From contig JADBEO010000007.1 in NCBI GenBank assembly GCA_031316315.1, forward strand, positions 1 to 64,000: 64,000 nt of DNA, given 5' to 3'. Position numbers and translations under genes: made by a program. The notes beneath the pieces are model-generated. The model did not search any database. It saw only the letters and a program-made list of their open reading frames with translations, and had not been told where the DNA came from. Of this stretch, positions 38,643 to 46,546 are shown piece by piece (the first letter of the stretch is position 1; each line of letters begins with the position of its first letter). Source of the stretch: Chelatococcus sambhunathii. Its GTDB lineage: Bacteria; Pseudomonadota; Alphaproteobacteria; Rhizobiales; Methylopilaceae.

Positions 38643-39147
38643 TTGGCTCCGAAAAGCCCACGCGCTCGGTAGCCGTCATGCGGTGATCATCGGAGCTGTC
38701 TTCGCCGCCGTGGCCTCGGACCTGCTCCTGAAGGGCATGGCGAAGGCCGGCATCGGCGGTGGGTCGACGCCGTTCCTGCCATTCCTCAGTCTTCACCTGC
38801 AGCAGAACATCGGCGTCAGCTTCAGCCTGTTTCCGGCTGAGGCGAAGGGCGCCCTTGTGATGCTGATCCTCGCGCAAGCCGCCGGAACGCTGTTCGTCGG
38901 CTGGCTTCTCGTCCGCGCGACCACCACGCCCGAGCGTCTCGGATTCTCGCTGATCGCTGGAGGGGCGATCGGAAATCTGGTCGACCGCATCGCGAACGGT
39001 GCTGTGACCGATTTTCTTCACCTTCACCCCTTCGACGTCAGCCTCTTCACGTTTAATTTCGCCGACGTACTCATCACTCTCGGCGTGTGCCTAGTCCTGT
39101 TCGACGCGGTCTTCGGACGAAACTCCGCCACGCGCGGCGACGTCTAA
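38632..39147 (+). CDS. lspA: Second lipoprotein signal peptidase in the metal island
   Basis: A 171-residue signal peptidase II homologue. Both catalytic blocks are kept (GAIGNLVDRI and FNFADVLITLG), with four hydrophobic segments. It starts at ATG 38632 inside the end of the DUF411 gene. lspA-like genes recur next to heavy-metal P-ATPases on mobile elements (for example the pbr operon), probably to process island-encoded lipoproteins. Its last 4 bases overlap the convergent cusA stop. It is clearly distinct in sequence from the core lspA at 2407. Confidence 0.92.
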   Translation: MRIDWLRKAHALGSRHAVIIGAVFAAVASDLLLKGMAKAGIGGGSTPFLPFLSLHLQQNIGVSFSLFPAEAKGALVMLILAQAAGTLFVGWLLVRATTTPERLGFSLIAGGAIGNLVDRIANGAVTDFLHLHPFDVSLFTFNFADVLITLGVCLVLFDAVFGRNSATRGDV

Positions 39148-42100
39148 TCCGGTCCCTGACGCAGAAGGGCCCTGCGTCCCGCTTCCGGGGCGAGCCCATA
39201 CCCCTTCGCTAATCCATAGACTGCAGGAATCACCACCAGCGTGAGGACGGTCGACGAGACCATGCCGCCGATCATTGGCACCGCGATGCGCTGCATGACC
39301 TCGGAGCCGGCGCCGGTGCTCCAAAGGATCGGCAGCAGCCCGGCCATGATCGCGACCACTGTCATCATCTTCGGGCGCACCCGCTCGACGGCGCCGACCA
39401 TGATCGCCTCGGCGAGGTCGGCGCGGGTGAACGGCTTGCCCTCGGCGGCCCGGCGCGCCTTCACCTCTTCGAGTGCGTGGTCGAGGTAGATCAGCATGAT
39501 CACCCCGGTCTCGGCTGCAACACCCGCGAGCGCGATGAAGCCGACCGCGACCGCGACCGACAGGTTGAACCCGAGCCACCACATCAGCCAGAGGCCACCG
39601 ACAAGCGCGAACGGCAGCGAGAGCATGACGATCAACGTCTCGGTCAGGCGGCGGAAGTTGAGGTAGAGCAGCAGGAAGATGAGGCCGAGCGTCAGCGGCA
39701 CGACGATGTTCAGCCGCGCCTCAGCGCGTTCCAGATACTCGAACTGCCCGCTCCATTCGATCGACGACCCTTTCGGAAGCGTGACCCTATCGGCCACCGC
39801 CTTGCGGGCCTCGGCGACGTAGCCGCCGAGATCGCGGCCGACGATGTCGACGAAGATGTAGAGCGCGAGCCTGCCGTTCTCGGTTCGGATCGAGGTCGGA
39901 CCGCGGGTGCGCTTGATGCTGGCGACCTCGCCGAGCGGCACCGTCCCGCCGCCCGCCATCGGCACCAGGACTTCGCGTCCGATCGACTGGGGATCGCTGC
40001 GCAGGTCCCGGGGGTAGCGGACATTAACGGCGTAGCGCTCGCGGCCCTCAACCGTGGTCGTCACGGTCTCGCCGCCGAGCGCGGTCGCGATCACGTCCTG
40101 CACGTCGCTCACCATCAGCCCGTAACGGGCGAGCGCCAAGCGGTCGGGCGTGATGTCCAGGTAGTAGCCGCCAATGACGCGCTCAGCATAGGCGCTCGAC
40201 GTGCCGGGCACGGTCTTGACCGCCTGCTCGACCTCGCGTGCGAGCTTCTCCATATCGACCAGGTCGGATCCGTAGACTTTGATCCCGACGGGGGTGCGGA
40301 TGCCCGTCGCGAGCATGTCGATGCGGGCGCGGATCGGCATGGTCCAGGCGTTGGAGACGCCGGGAAACTGCAACGCGCGATCCATTTCGGCCTTCAGGCT
40401 CTCGATCGTTACGCCGGGACGCCATTCAGCCTTCGGCTTCAGGTTGATGATGGTCTCTGTCATTTCGCTCGGTGCCGGGTCTGTCGCCGTCGCCGCGCGT
40501 CCGGCCTTGCCGTAGACGGAAGCGACCTCAGGGAACGACTTGATGATCCGATCTTGCGTCTGCAGCAGTTCGGTCGAGCGCGTGACGGAAATCCCGGGAA
40601 GCGTGGTCGGCATGTACATCAGTGTGCCCTCGTCGAGTGGGGGCATGAACTCGGAGCCGAGCTGCATGGCAGGCCACCACGAGGCGCCGAGGACGGCGAT
40701 CGCGAGAAGGATCGTCAGGGTCTTGGCCTTCAGCACTCCGCGGATCAACGGTCGATAGGCCCAGATCAGGACACGGTTCACGGGATTCCGGCGCTCCGGC
40801 ACGATCCGCCCGCGCACGAAAATCACCATCAGCGCGGGGACCAGCGTGATCGAGAGCAGCGCGGCGGCGGCCATCGCAAAGGTCTTGGTGAAGGCGAGCG
40901 GTCCGAACAGCCGTCCCTCCTGGCTCTCCAGCGTGAAGATCGGCAGGAACGACACGGTGATGATCAGGAGGCTGAAGAACAGCGACGGGCCGACCTCCTG
41001 CGCCGCCTCGATCAGCACCTCCACCCGAGGCTTGTCCGGCGGCGCCCGCTCCAGATGCTTGTGGGCGTTCTCGATCATGACGATCGCGGCGTCGATCATG
41101 GCGCCGACCGCGATCGCAATGCCGCCGAGGCTCATGATGTTGGCCCCGATCCCGAGCGTTTTCATCGCGCCGAACGCCATGAGGATGCCGACGGGAAGCA
41201 TCAGGATCGCGACCAGCGCGCTTCGGACGTGAGCCAAGAACACGATCGTGACCAGCGCGACGACGATGCTTTCTTCGATGAGCGTCGACTTCAGCGTCTC
41301 GATTGCGGCCTCGATCAGGCGCGAGCGATCGTAGACCGGGACGATCTCGGTGCCGGCCGGCAGGCTCGGCATGAGGGCCGCGATCTTCGCCTTCACGTTT
41401 TCGATGACTTCGAGCGCGTTGGCGCCGAAGCGCTGCAGCACGATGCCGCTCGCGACCTCGCCGTCGCCGTTGAGCTCGGCGATGCCGCGTCGCTCGTCCG
41501 GTCCGAGCTCGACCCGTGCGACGTCCTTCACGAGGACCGGCGCGCCGGCGTCGACCTTTAGGACCGCGTTCTCGATGTCGGAGACGCCCTTGAGGTAGCC
41601 GCGCCCCCGGACCATGAACTCGAACTCGCTGAGCTCAAGCGTCCTCCCTCCAGTGTCCATGTTGCTGCCGCGGACGACGTCGCGGACCTTGGACAACGGG
41701 ATTCCAAGCGCCCGCAACCGCTGCGGGTCGACTACGACGTTGTACTGCTTGGCGAAGCCGCCGACGCTCGCGACCTCGGCCACGCCCTCGGCCGCCGACG
41801 CCCCGAAGCGCACCTGCCAGTCCTGCGTCGAGCGGGTCTCGGCCAGCGTCTGGTTCTTGGCCATGACAGCGTATTGGTAGACCCAGCCCACCCCTGTCGC
41901 GTCCGGCCCGAGCGTCGGCGTGACGTTCGAGGGCAGACGCGGGGCCGCAGCGCTTAGGAACTCCAGCACCCGCGAGCGCGCCCAATAGGGGTCCGTGCCG
42001 TCCTGGAAGATGACGTAGACGAAGGACACGCCGAAGAACGAGAAGCCCCGCACGACCCTGGATTTCGGCACGGTCAGCATGGCGGTCGTCAGCGGGTAAG

Positions 42101-42296
42101 TGACCTGGTCCTCGACCACCTGAGGTCCTTGGCCGGGAACCTCGGTGTAGACGATCACCTGCACGTCCGAGAGGTCCGGGATGGCGTCGAGCGGAAGCGT
42201 CTTCACCGCATAGAGCCCGCCTGCGACAGCGAACGCGGTCGCAACCAGAACCAGCACGAGGTTGCGCGCCGACCACGCGATTACGCCCGCGATCAT
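39144..42296 (-). CDS. cusA: Cu(I)/Ag(I) RND efflux pump CusA
   Basis: A 1050-residue inner-membrane RND transporter exporting Cu(I)/Ag(I) from the periplasm or cytoplasm. The TM4 region reads GAMIDAAIVMIENAH (about 41060-41110), the HME4 signature of monovalent copper/silver pumps. The N-terminus (LPLDAIPDLSDVQVIVYTEV) is typical of CusA. It starts at ATG 42296, overlapping the cusB stop by 4 bases. It is the last gene of a long leftward copper operon beginning near 50.4 kb. No separate cusC lies directly beside it; the outer-membrane factor at 47965 is the likely partner. Confidence 0.96.
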   Translation of the reverse strand: MIAGVIAWSARNLVLVLVATAFAVAGGLYAVKTLPLDAIPDLSDVQVIVYTEVPGQGPQVVEDQVTYPLTTAMLTVPKSRVVRGFSFFGVSFVYVIFQDGTDPYWARSRVLEFLSAAAPRLPSNVTPTLGPDATGVGWVYQYAVMAKNQTLAETRSTQDWQVRFGASAAEGVAEVASVGGFAKQYNVVVDPQRLRALGIPLSKVRDVVRGSNMDTGGRTLELSEFEFMVRGRGYLKGVSDIENAVLKVDAGAPVLVKDVARVELGPDERRGIAELNGDGEVASGIVLQRFGANALEVIENVKAKIAALMPSLPAGTEIVPVYDRSRLIEAAIETLKSTLIEESIVVALVTIVFLAHVRSALVAILMLPVGILMAFGAMKTLGIGANIMSLGGIAIAVGAMIDAAIVMIENAHKHLERAPPDKPRVEVLIEAAQEVGPSLFFSLLIITVSFLPIFTLESQEGRLFGPLAFTKTFAMAAAALLSITLVPALMVIFVRGRIVPERRNPVNRVLIWAYRPLIRGVLKAKTLTILLAIAVLGASWWPAMQLGSEFMPPLDEGTLMYMPTTLPGISVTRSTELLQTQDRIIKSFPEVASVYGKAGRAATATDPAPSEMTETIINLKPKAEWRPGVTIESLKAEMDRALQFPGVSNAWTMPIRARIDMLATGIRTPVGIKVYGSDLVDMEKLAREVEQAVKTVPGTSSAYAERVIGGYYLDITPDRLALARYGLMVSDVQDVIATALGGETVTTTVEGRERYAVNVRYPRDLRSDPQSIGREVLVPMAGGGTVPLGEVASIKRTRGPTSIRTENGRLALYIFVDIVGRDLGGYVAEARKAVADRVTLPKGSSIEWSGQFEYLERAEARLNIVVPLTLGLIFLLLYLNFRRLTETLIVMLSLPFALVGGLWLMWWLGFNLSVAVAVGFIALAGVAAETGVIMLIYLDHALEEVKARRAAEGKPFTRADLAEAIMVGAVERVRPKMMTVVAIMAGLLPILWSTGAGSEVMQRIAVPMIGGMVSSTVLTLVVIPAVYGLAKGYGLAPEAGRRALLRQGPD

Positions 42297-43738
42297 TTGC
42301 GTGTCCCGGTCGACATAGACTGGTCGGCCGGCGTCAATCCGGACAACGCGGCCTTCAGGTTGCTTTCCGCATCGATGAGGAAGTTAGCCCCGACCACCAC
42401 GGTCTCGCCCTCAGTTAGGCCCTCCTTGATCTCGACAAAACCCTCGCTCCTGAGACCGAGCCTGACGGGTCGCGGCTCGAACCTACCGTCGCCCGTTTCG
42501 ACGAGCACGACCTGTCGGTCGCCGCTGTCGAGGACCGCGCTGTCGGGAGCCGCAAGCACCGGATTGCTGGACGCGGTCGCGATCTGGGCCTCGACATACA
42601 TGTCGGGCAACAGCGCGCGATCCGGGTTCGGGAGCTCCACGCGGACGCGGGCGGTGCGGGTCTCGCGGTTGACGCCGGGGTAGATCAGGGCGACGCGCCC
42701 GGTCATCGTCCCGTCGGCGCCGCGCGGCCGGACGGTCGCCGGCTGGCCGACCGCCACCTTGGACAGGTCGCGCTCGGCGACGTCGAGCAGCGCCCAGACG
42801 ACCGAGACGTCGGCGAGCCGGAACATCTCGTCGCCGGGCATCGCCTGCATGCCGTCGACCGCGTTGCGCGACAGGATGAGGCCGTCACGCGGGGCCGGCC
42901 AGGCGATGGTCGCAGGCACCTTGCCGGAGGCGGCGATCCCGTCGATCACCGCGGCGGGCACGTCGAGGTTCTCGAGCCTGCGCCGTGCTCCGTCGACGAC
43001 CGCGCGTCCGGCCCCGGAGGGCTGGCCGACCACGGACAGGAACTGCGCAGCGGCCGCCGCGACCTCCGGCGAATAGACCTGCATCAGGACCTGGCCCTTG
43101 CGGACGGGCTCGCCGGTCGTGACCTGCTCGACCTTCTGGACGAAGGACTGGGAGCGAACCGACACGACCGACACCCGACGCTCGTCGAGTTGGATCGAGC
43201 CGCTCGCCCGTAATGGAGCGCTCAGCGTCCGACGCCCGAGCCTCTCCGTGCGCACGCCCGAGCGCTGTCGCTTGCCTTGGCTGACGGTTACCGCGCTTCC
43301 CTCGTCCTCGCCCTCCCGGACGGGGATGTAATCCATCCCCATCGAGTCCTTCTTCGGCGTCGGCGAGGTGTCCGGCAGGCCCATGGGATTGCGGTAGTAG
43401 AGGATGCGGTCTGCGGATGCACTCGAAGCGACGGCAGGCGCCGCGGCCGACCTTGTCGCGACGGTTTCGCCCGTGGAGGGATCGAAGCCGACGTCCTCGC
43501 CTTCGCGGACGGCTATGAACGGCTTGCCGTCCTCGGTCGCCCGGGGCGCGGTTGAGTAGGCCGGGCGACCGTCCGGGTCGCGGTAGTAGAGGATCGCGCC
43601 GGCCGCGGCCGTCGCAGCGGGTTGACCTTCCGCCTGAACGGCCGTTGCGCCCGGCTCCATGCCGCGCTGGCCGGCCCAGTAGCCGCCGCCCGCAAGGGCG
43701 GCCGCCAGCAGGATCGCGCCGACGGCCGCCGCCTTCAT
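42293..43738 (-). CDS. cusB: RND periplasmic adaptor CusB with heavy-metal-binding domains
   Basis: A 481-residue membrane-fusion protein. After an N-terminal anchor (VGAILLAAALAGGGYWAG) come two heavy-metal-binding-domain-like repeats: a degenerate one (LYYRDPDGRPAYS, then TEDGKPFIAV) and a complete one (LYYRNPMGLPDTSPTPKKDS, then MGMDYIPV). The adaptor core then has RRVSVVSVRSQSFVQKVEQV. The doubled N-terminal domain is unusual, since CusB normally has one. 4-base overlaps join it to cusA and to the upstream gene. It delivers Cu(I)/Ag(I) to CusA. Confidence 0.94.
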   Translation of the reverse strand: MKAAAVGAILLAAALAGGGYWAGQRGMEPGATAVQAEGQPAATAAAGAILYYRDPDGRPAYSTAPRATEDGKPFIAVREGEDVGFDPSTGETVATRSAAAPAVASSASADRILYYRNPMGLPDTSPTPKKDSMGMDYIPVREGEDEGSAVTVSQGKRQRSGVRTERLGRRTLSAPLRASGSIQLDERRVSVVSVRSQSFVQKVEQVTTGEPVRKGQVLMQVYSPEVAAAAAQFLSVVGQPSGAGRAVVDGARRRLENLDVPAAVIDGIAASGKVPATIAWPAPRDGLILSRNAVDGMQAMPGDEMFRLADVSVVWALLDVAERDLSKVAVGQPATVRPRGADGTMTGRVALIYPGVNRETRTARVRVELPNPDRALLPDMYVEAQIATASSNPVLAAPDSAVLDSGDRQVVLVETGDGRFEPRPVRLGLRSEGFVEIKEGLTEGETVVVGANFLIDAESNLKAALSGLTPADQSMSTGTRK

Positions 43739-44139
43739 GGCTTGGCCTGCAGCACGAGCTTGCCCTCGACCGTGCCGGTTTCGCCCTGCACCTTGGCCGC
43801 GAGCGATAGCCGCCAGCCGCCCTCCATCGTCAGCTTGGTCTTGAATCGATAGACGCCCGGCTGGTCGGAGGACGTGGAGGCGATGGCGGAGGACATGGTG
43901 GGCATGCCGTCCGGCGCCATGTCGATCCGGGTCGCGTAGATCACCGCGTCCGGAACGGCTTTCGAGGTCCGCTTGTCAACCAGGCGCACCGCCAGGACGG
44001 CCTCGCCCACCTTGGCGACGCTTTCCACAAGCTGGAACTCATAGTCTGACACGTCGGCGAAAGCGGGAGTCAGAATGGCGGTCGAGATGACCGCGGCGAG
44101 CATTGCGGCGCGCAAGCGCCGACCTTGAAACATGGGCAT
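43735..44139 (-). CDS. Exported YtkA/FixH-like beta-sandwich protein
   Basis: A 134-residue protein from ATG 44139 (alternative ATG 44133). It has a signal peptide (RAAMLAAVISTAILTPAFAD) and a beta-rich mature domain with KVGEAVLAVRLVDKRTSKAV, GVYRFKTKLTMEGGWRLSL and KVQGETGTVEGKLVL. This pattern fits the YtkA-like family found with copper genes and cytochrome oxidase assembly. The much longer open frame upstream overlaps the 44279 gene and is not coding. It couples to cusB by a 4-base overlap. Confidence 0.72.
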   Translation of the reverse strand: MPMFQGRRLRAAMLAAVISTAILTPAFADVSDYEFQLVESVAKVGEAVLAVRLVDKRTSKAVPDAVIYATRIDMAPDGMPTMSSAIASTSSDQPGVYRFKTKLTMEGGWRLSLAAKVQGETGTVEGKLVLQAKP

Positions 44140-44278
44140 TGTTGAAATCCGAAATGCGTCGGCGTCCGGCGTTCGACCGGACTTGTCTCCGCAGTCTTGC
44201 GGCCACGGGTTCGAGACCGCGCGGCTCATGAAACCCGCACGGCGCGATCCGGCGCCCGAGGGGCGCCGTCGACAGACT

Positions 44279-44638
44279 TCAGATTCGAGGAGGTCGGGCC
44301 GGCGGTTCCGAAACCGGGCCCGCGCGGGCGGCGTCGTCACCGGGACGGACAGCGGACAGCGCCAAGATCCGATGCGACCTGGTCACGACCGCCATCGGCG
44401 CGGTGGGCGCGCACTTCGTCATGCAGGTCGCGAGCAGCGGACAGCTCTTCTGGCAGTCCGGCGCCACCGGGGCGTCATCCGGACAGCAGGGCATGCCGTC
44501 CGCCATCGGCTCCATCGTTTCCATGGCGACAGACGTCATGGACTCGAGCGCCGCGGCGTTCGCCACGACCGGAATCGCGCCGACGCCGAGCATCAGCACG
44601 AAGACCAGGAGATGCCGCAGGCGGGCGCCGAGGTTCAT
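44279..44638 (-). CDS. Small secreted Cys/Met-rich protein of the cus operon
   Basis: A 119-residue protein from ATG 44638 (signal LRHLLVFVLMLGVGAIPVVA); an in-frame ATG at 44710 would add 24 residues. The mature part contains METMEPMADGMPCCPDDAPV and CQKSCPLLATCMTKCAPTAP, giving seven Cys and many Met in about 60 residues, a likely Cu(I) site. The tail ends PPARPPRI, like the other small Cys/His proteins near the metal modules. It lies between the broken 44707 gene and the YtkA-like gene. Confidence 0.65.
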   Translation of the reverse strand: MNLGARLRHLLVFVLMLGVGAIPVVANAAALESMTSVAMETMEPMADGMPCCPDDAPVAPDCQKSCPLLATCMTKCAPTAPMAVVTRSHRILALSAVRPGDDAARAGPVSEPPARPPRI

Positions 44639-44706
44639 GAAAGCGACCATGCGCCAAAACGCGGCGCTCGGGAAGGCGTCCGTCGCTCGGTCTTCGCAAG
44701 CATCGG

Positions 44707-45175
44707 TCACTGCTTCGCCTGTTCCAGCATGCGGTCGTAGAGGTCTTGGCGGATCTCATGCTGGGCAAGGATGCCCTGCACCAAGGGCTTCGCCGTCGCC
44801 TTGCACCAGGCGGCCAAGCGCTCCGATTGCTCGTCCGCCGGCCCGTCTCCCATGACGTGGATGAAGTCGATCAAGACCGCCCGCGACGCGTTCGCGGCGC
44901 GGATCACCACAATCCCGACTCCGCCTGCGAAAGCCGAGCGAGCACCTCACGCTGGACATGGTCGGCGAAGCCGACGCCGTCGAGGTCTCCGGTGCTGGTG
45001 TCCTCGGCGAACCACCTGTCCTGCTGGGAGCAGACGAGGGTCAGGTTCTTCGCGAGGAAGGCCGTCGACAGCCCGTTCGCCAGCATGTCCGTGTCCGGAG
45101 ACGGGGGACCTTGGCCCCAGGGGCGGCGACCGCCGTCGACGCCCCGAGCGCGAGGCAGATGAGAATCACGCGCAT
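44707..45175 (-). pseudogene. Frameshifted paralogue of the 27989 secreted protein
   Basis: Three pieces in different frames line up with the intact 27989-28459 protein. A signal peptide (MRVILICLALGASTAVAAPG) starts at 45175. The middle reads NGLSTAFLAKNLTLVCSQQD (about 45085-44905). The C-terminal part reads FIHVMGDGPADEQSERLAAW, then CKATAKPLVQGILAQHEIRQ, and stops at 44707. Two frame changes are needed, near 45110 and near 44910-44930. It lies inside the copper operon between DUF305 and the Cys-rich gene. Either the gene has decayed or the assembly has indels. Conservation of all three pieces shows the loss is recent. Confidence 0.8.
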
Positions 45176-45228
45176 CGTCGTCCTCCAGGAAACGACGGCG
45201 ACCGGATCATCCGCCCGCAGCCGGACCT

Positions 45229-45681
45229 TCACTTCGCCTTGTCGGCCTTGGCCGCCCACGCCTCAAACTCGGCGATCTCGCGCTCCTGGTCCTCGATGAT
45301 CTTCTTCGCCCAGGACTTCGCCTGCTCGTCCTTGCCGGACTTCAGCTCGATCCTGCTCATCGCGACGGCGCCGCGGTGATGGGCGATCATCCCGCAGACG
45401 AAGGCGAGGTCCGGGTTCTTGATCCCGTGGGTCGCGCGCATCGCCTTCCCCATGTCCTGCATGGCCTTCATCGAGGCCATCTGCGCTTCGCCCATGTCGG
45501 CCATCGAGTGGGCCGCCATGTCGCCCATCTCCATGGCCTTGCCCGTCGCTCCCTGCCCGGGAGAGGCGTCCTGACAAGCCTTGGGAAGGCTTTCGGTCCC
45601 CGATGGCGGCGACGTGGCTTCCTGCGCGTTGGCCGTCGAGACGGTCAGGGCAAGCACGGCCGCGAGTGCGATCCGGTTCAT
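45229..45681 (-). CDS. DUF305 family exported protein
   Basis: A 150-residue protein with a signal peptide (MNRIALAAVLALTVSTANAQ). The DUF305 core contains CGMIAHHRGAVAMSRIEL, and AKKIIEDQEREIAEFEAW closes the domain. The mid-region is rich in Met and His (MEMGDMAAHSMADMGEAQMA), as expected for copper handling. It starts at ATG 45681; upstream in-frame sequence lacks coding character. DUF305 proteins are often found in copper-resistance clusters and are ferritin-like four-helix in predicted fold. A periplasmic copper-binding role is inferred from context. Confidence 0.88.
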   Translation of the reverse strand: MNRIALAAVLALTVSTANAQEATSPPSGTESLPKACQDASPGQGATGKAMEMGDMAAHSMADMGEAQMASMKAMQDMGKAMRATHGIKNPDLAFVCGMIAHHRGAVAMSRIELKSGKDEQAKSWAKKIIEDQEREIAEFEAWAAKADKAK

Positions 45682-45743
45682 TTTCAGTCTCCTCGATCGA
45701 TGGGAAACCGGGCGGCCACGTCCCGCGGCCGCCCGGCAGGACG

Positions 45744-46025
45744 TCACTTCTTCTGGATCTTGGTGAGGGTGATCTGGCCGTTCACGCGGTCGGCCTCGAA
45801 CGTCACCTTGTCTCCGACCTTCACGCCCTTGAGCAGGGCGGGGTCGGCGGCCTTGAAGACCATGGACATCGGCTCGTCCATGCCGAGGTTCTTGATCGGG
45901 CCGTGGTCGAGCGTGATCTTGCCCGCGCTCTCGTCGACCTTCTTGACGGTGCCGTCGGCGGCGGAGGCCGCGGTGGCGACGAACGCGGCGACGAGGGCGC
46001 CGACAACGGCTGGTGTCTTCTTCAT
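45744..46025 (-). CDS. cusF: CusF-like periplasmic Cu/Ag chaperone
   Basis: A 93-residue exported protein (signal PAVVGALVAAFVATAASAAD) with the small OB-fold CusF domain. The metal-site region reads LDHGPIKNLGMDEPMSMVF. The His and both Met ligands of E. coli CusF are present, but the capping Trp is replaced: the equivalent position is Met or Asp. The C-terminal part (VKVGDKVTFEADRVNGQITL) is typical. It hands Cu(I)/Ag(I) to CusB. It starts at ATG 46025. Confidence 0.9.
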   Translation of the reverse strand: MKKTPAVVGALVAAFVATAASAADGTVKKVDESAGKITLDHGPIKNLGMDEPMSMVFKAADPALLKGVKVGDKVTFEADRVNGQITLTKIQKK

Positions 46026-46047
46026 GGGTGTCTCCTGCTTCGGGGGG

Positions 46048-46521
46048 TCATTTGACGGCGACCGTGCCGTCCATCCCGGCCTCTCGGTGGCCCGGGATCA
46101 GGCAGGCGAAGTTGAACTCGCCTGATTTCGAGAACTTCCAGGTGATCTCGTCGGACTTGCCCGGGGCCAGGCGGCGACCGTTCGGCTCGTCGTGCTCCAT
46201 GTCCGGGTTCTTCCGCATCGCGACCGCGTGCCGGTCGTTCTCGGCGCGGGTCGCCAGCATAAACTCGTGGTCGATCTGGCCCTCGTTCCTGAGGACGAAG
46301 CGGACCTGCTCGCCCCTTTTCGCGGTGATCGAGATCGGCTCGAACAGCATCTTGCCGTCGTCGGTCTCCTTCATGACCACCTCGACGGTGCGGGAAGGCT
46401 TCTTGGGATTTCCCGGCTCGCCGAACGCCTTGGCTTCGGCATGGGAGTGGCCGGGATCCGCCCATGCGGCGGGGGACAGGAGTGCGGTCGCCACGACGGC
46501 GAGCATGAGGGACGTCTTCAT
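46048..46521 (-). CDS. Exported cupredoxin-like copper protein
   Basis: A 157-residue protein with a signal peptide (MLAVVATALLSPAAWADPGH). The C-terminal type-1 copper motif is FACLIPGHREAGMDG (Cys, His, Met), and the upstream His is in IDHEFML. An insertion between the strands is rich in His and Met (HAVAMRKNPDMEHDEPNG). These plastocyanin/azurin-type proteins are frequent in copper-resistance operons, where they may store copper or pass electrons to multicopper oxidase. It starts at ATG 46521 and lies directly after the oxidase gene. Confidence 0.88.
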   Translation of the reverse strand: MKTSLMLAVVATALLSPAAWADPGHSHAEAKAFGEPGNPKKPSRTVEVVMKETDDGKMLFEPISITAKRGEQVRFVLRNEGQIDHEFMLATRAENDRHAVAMRKNPDMEHDEPNGRRLAPGKSDEITWKFSKSGEFNFACLIPGHREAGMDGTVAVK

Positions 46522-46546
46522 CGGTTCTTCCTGCTCAGATTTGGGA

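Noticed and set aside
39477-41561. Long plus-strand open frame opposite cusA
   Set aside because: Antisense to a clear RND pump; composition dominated by Arg, Asp and His with no domain.
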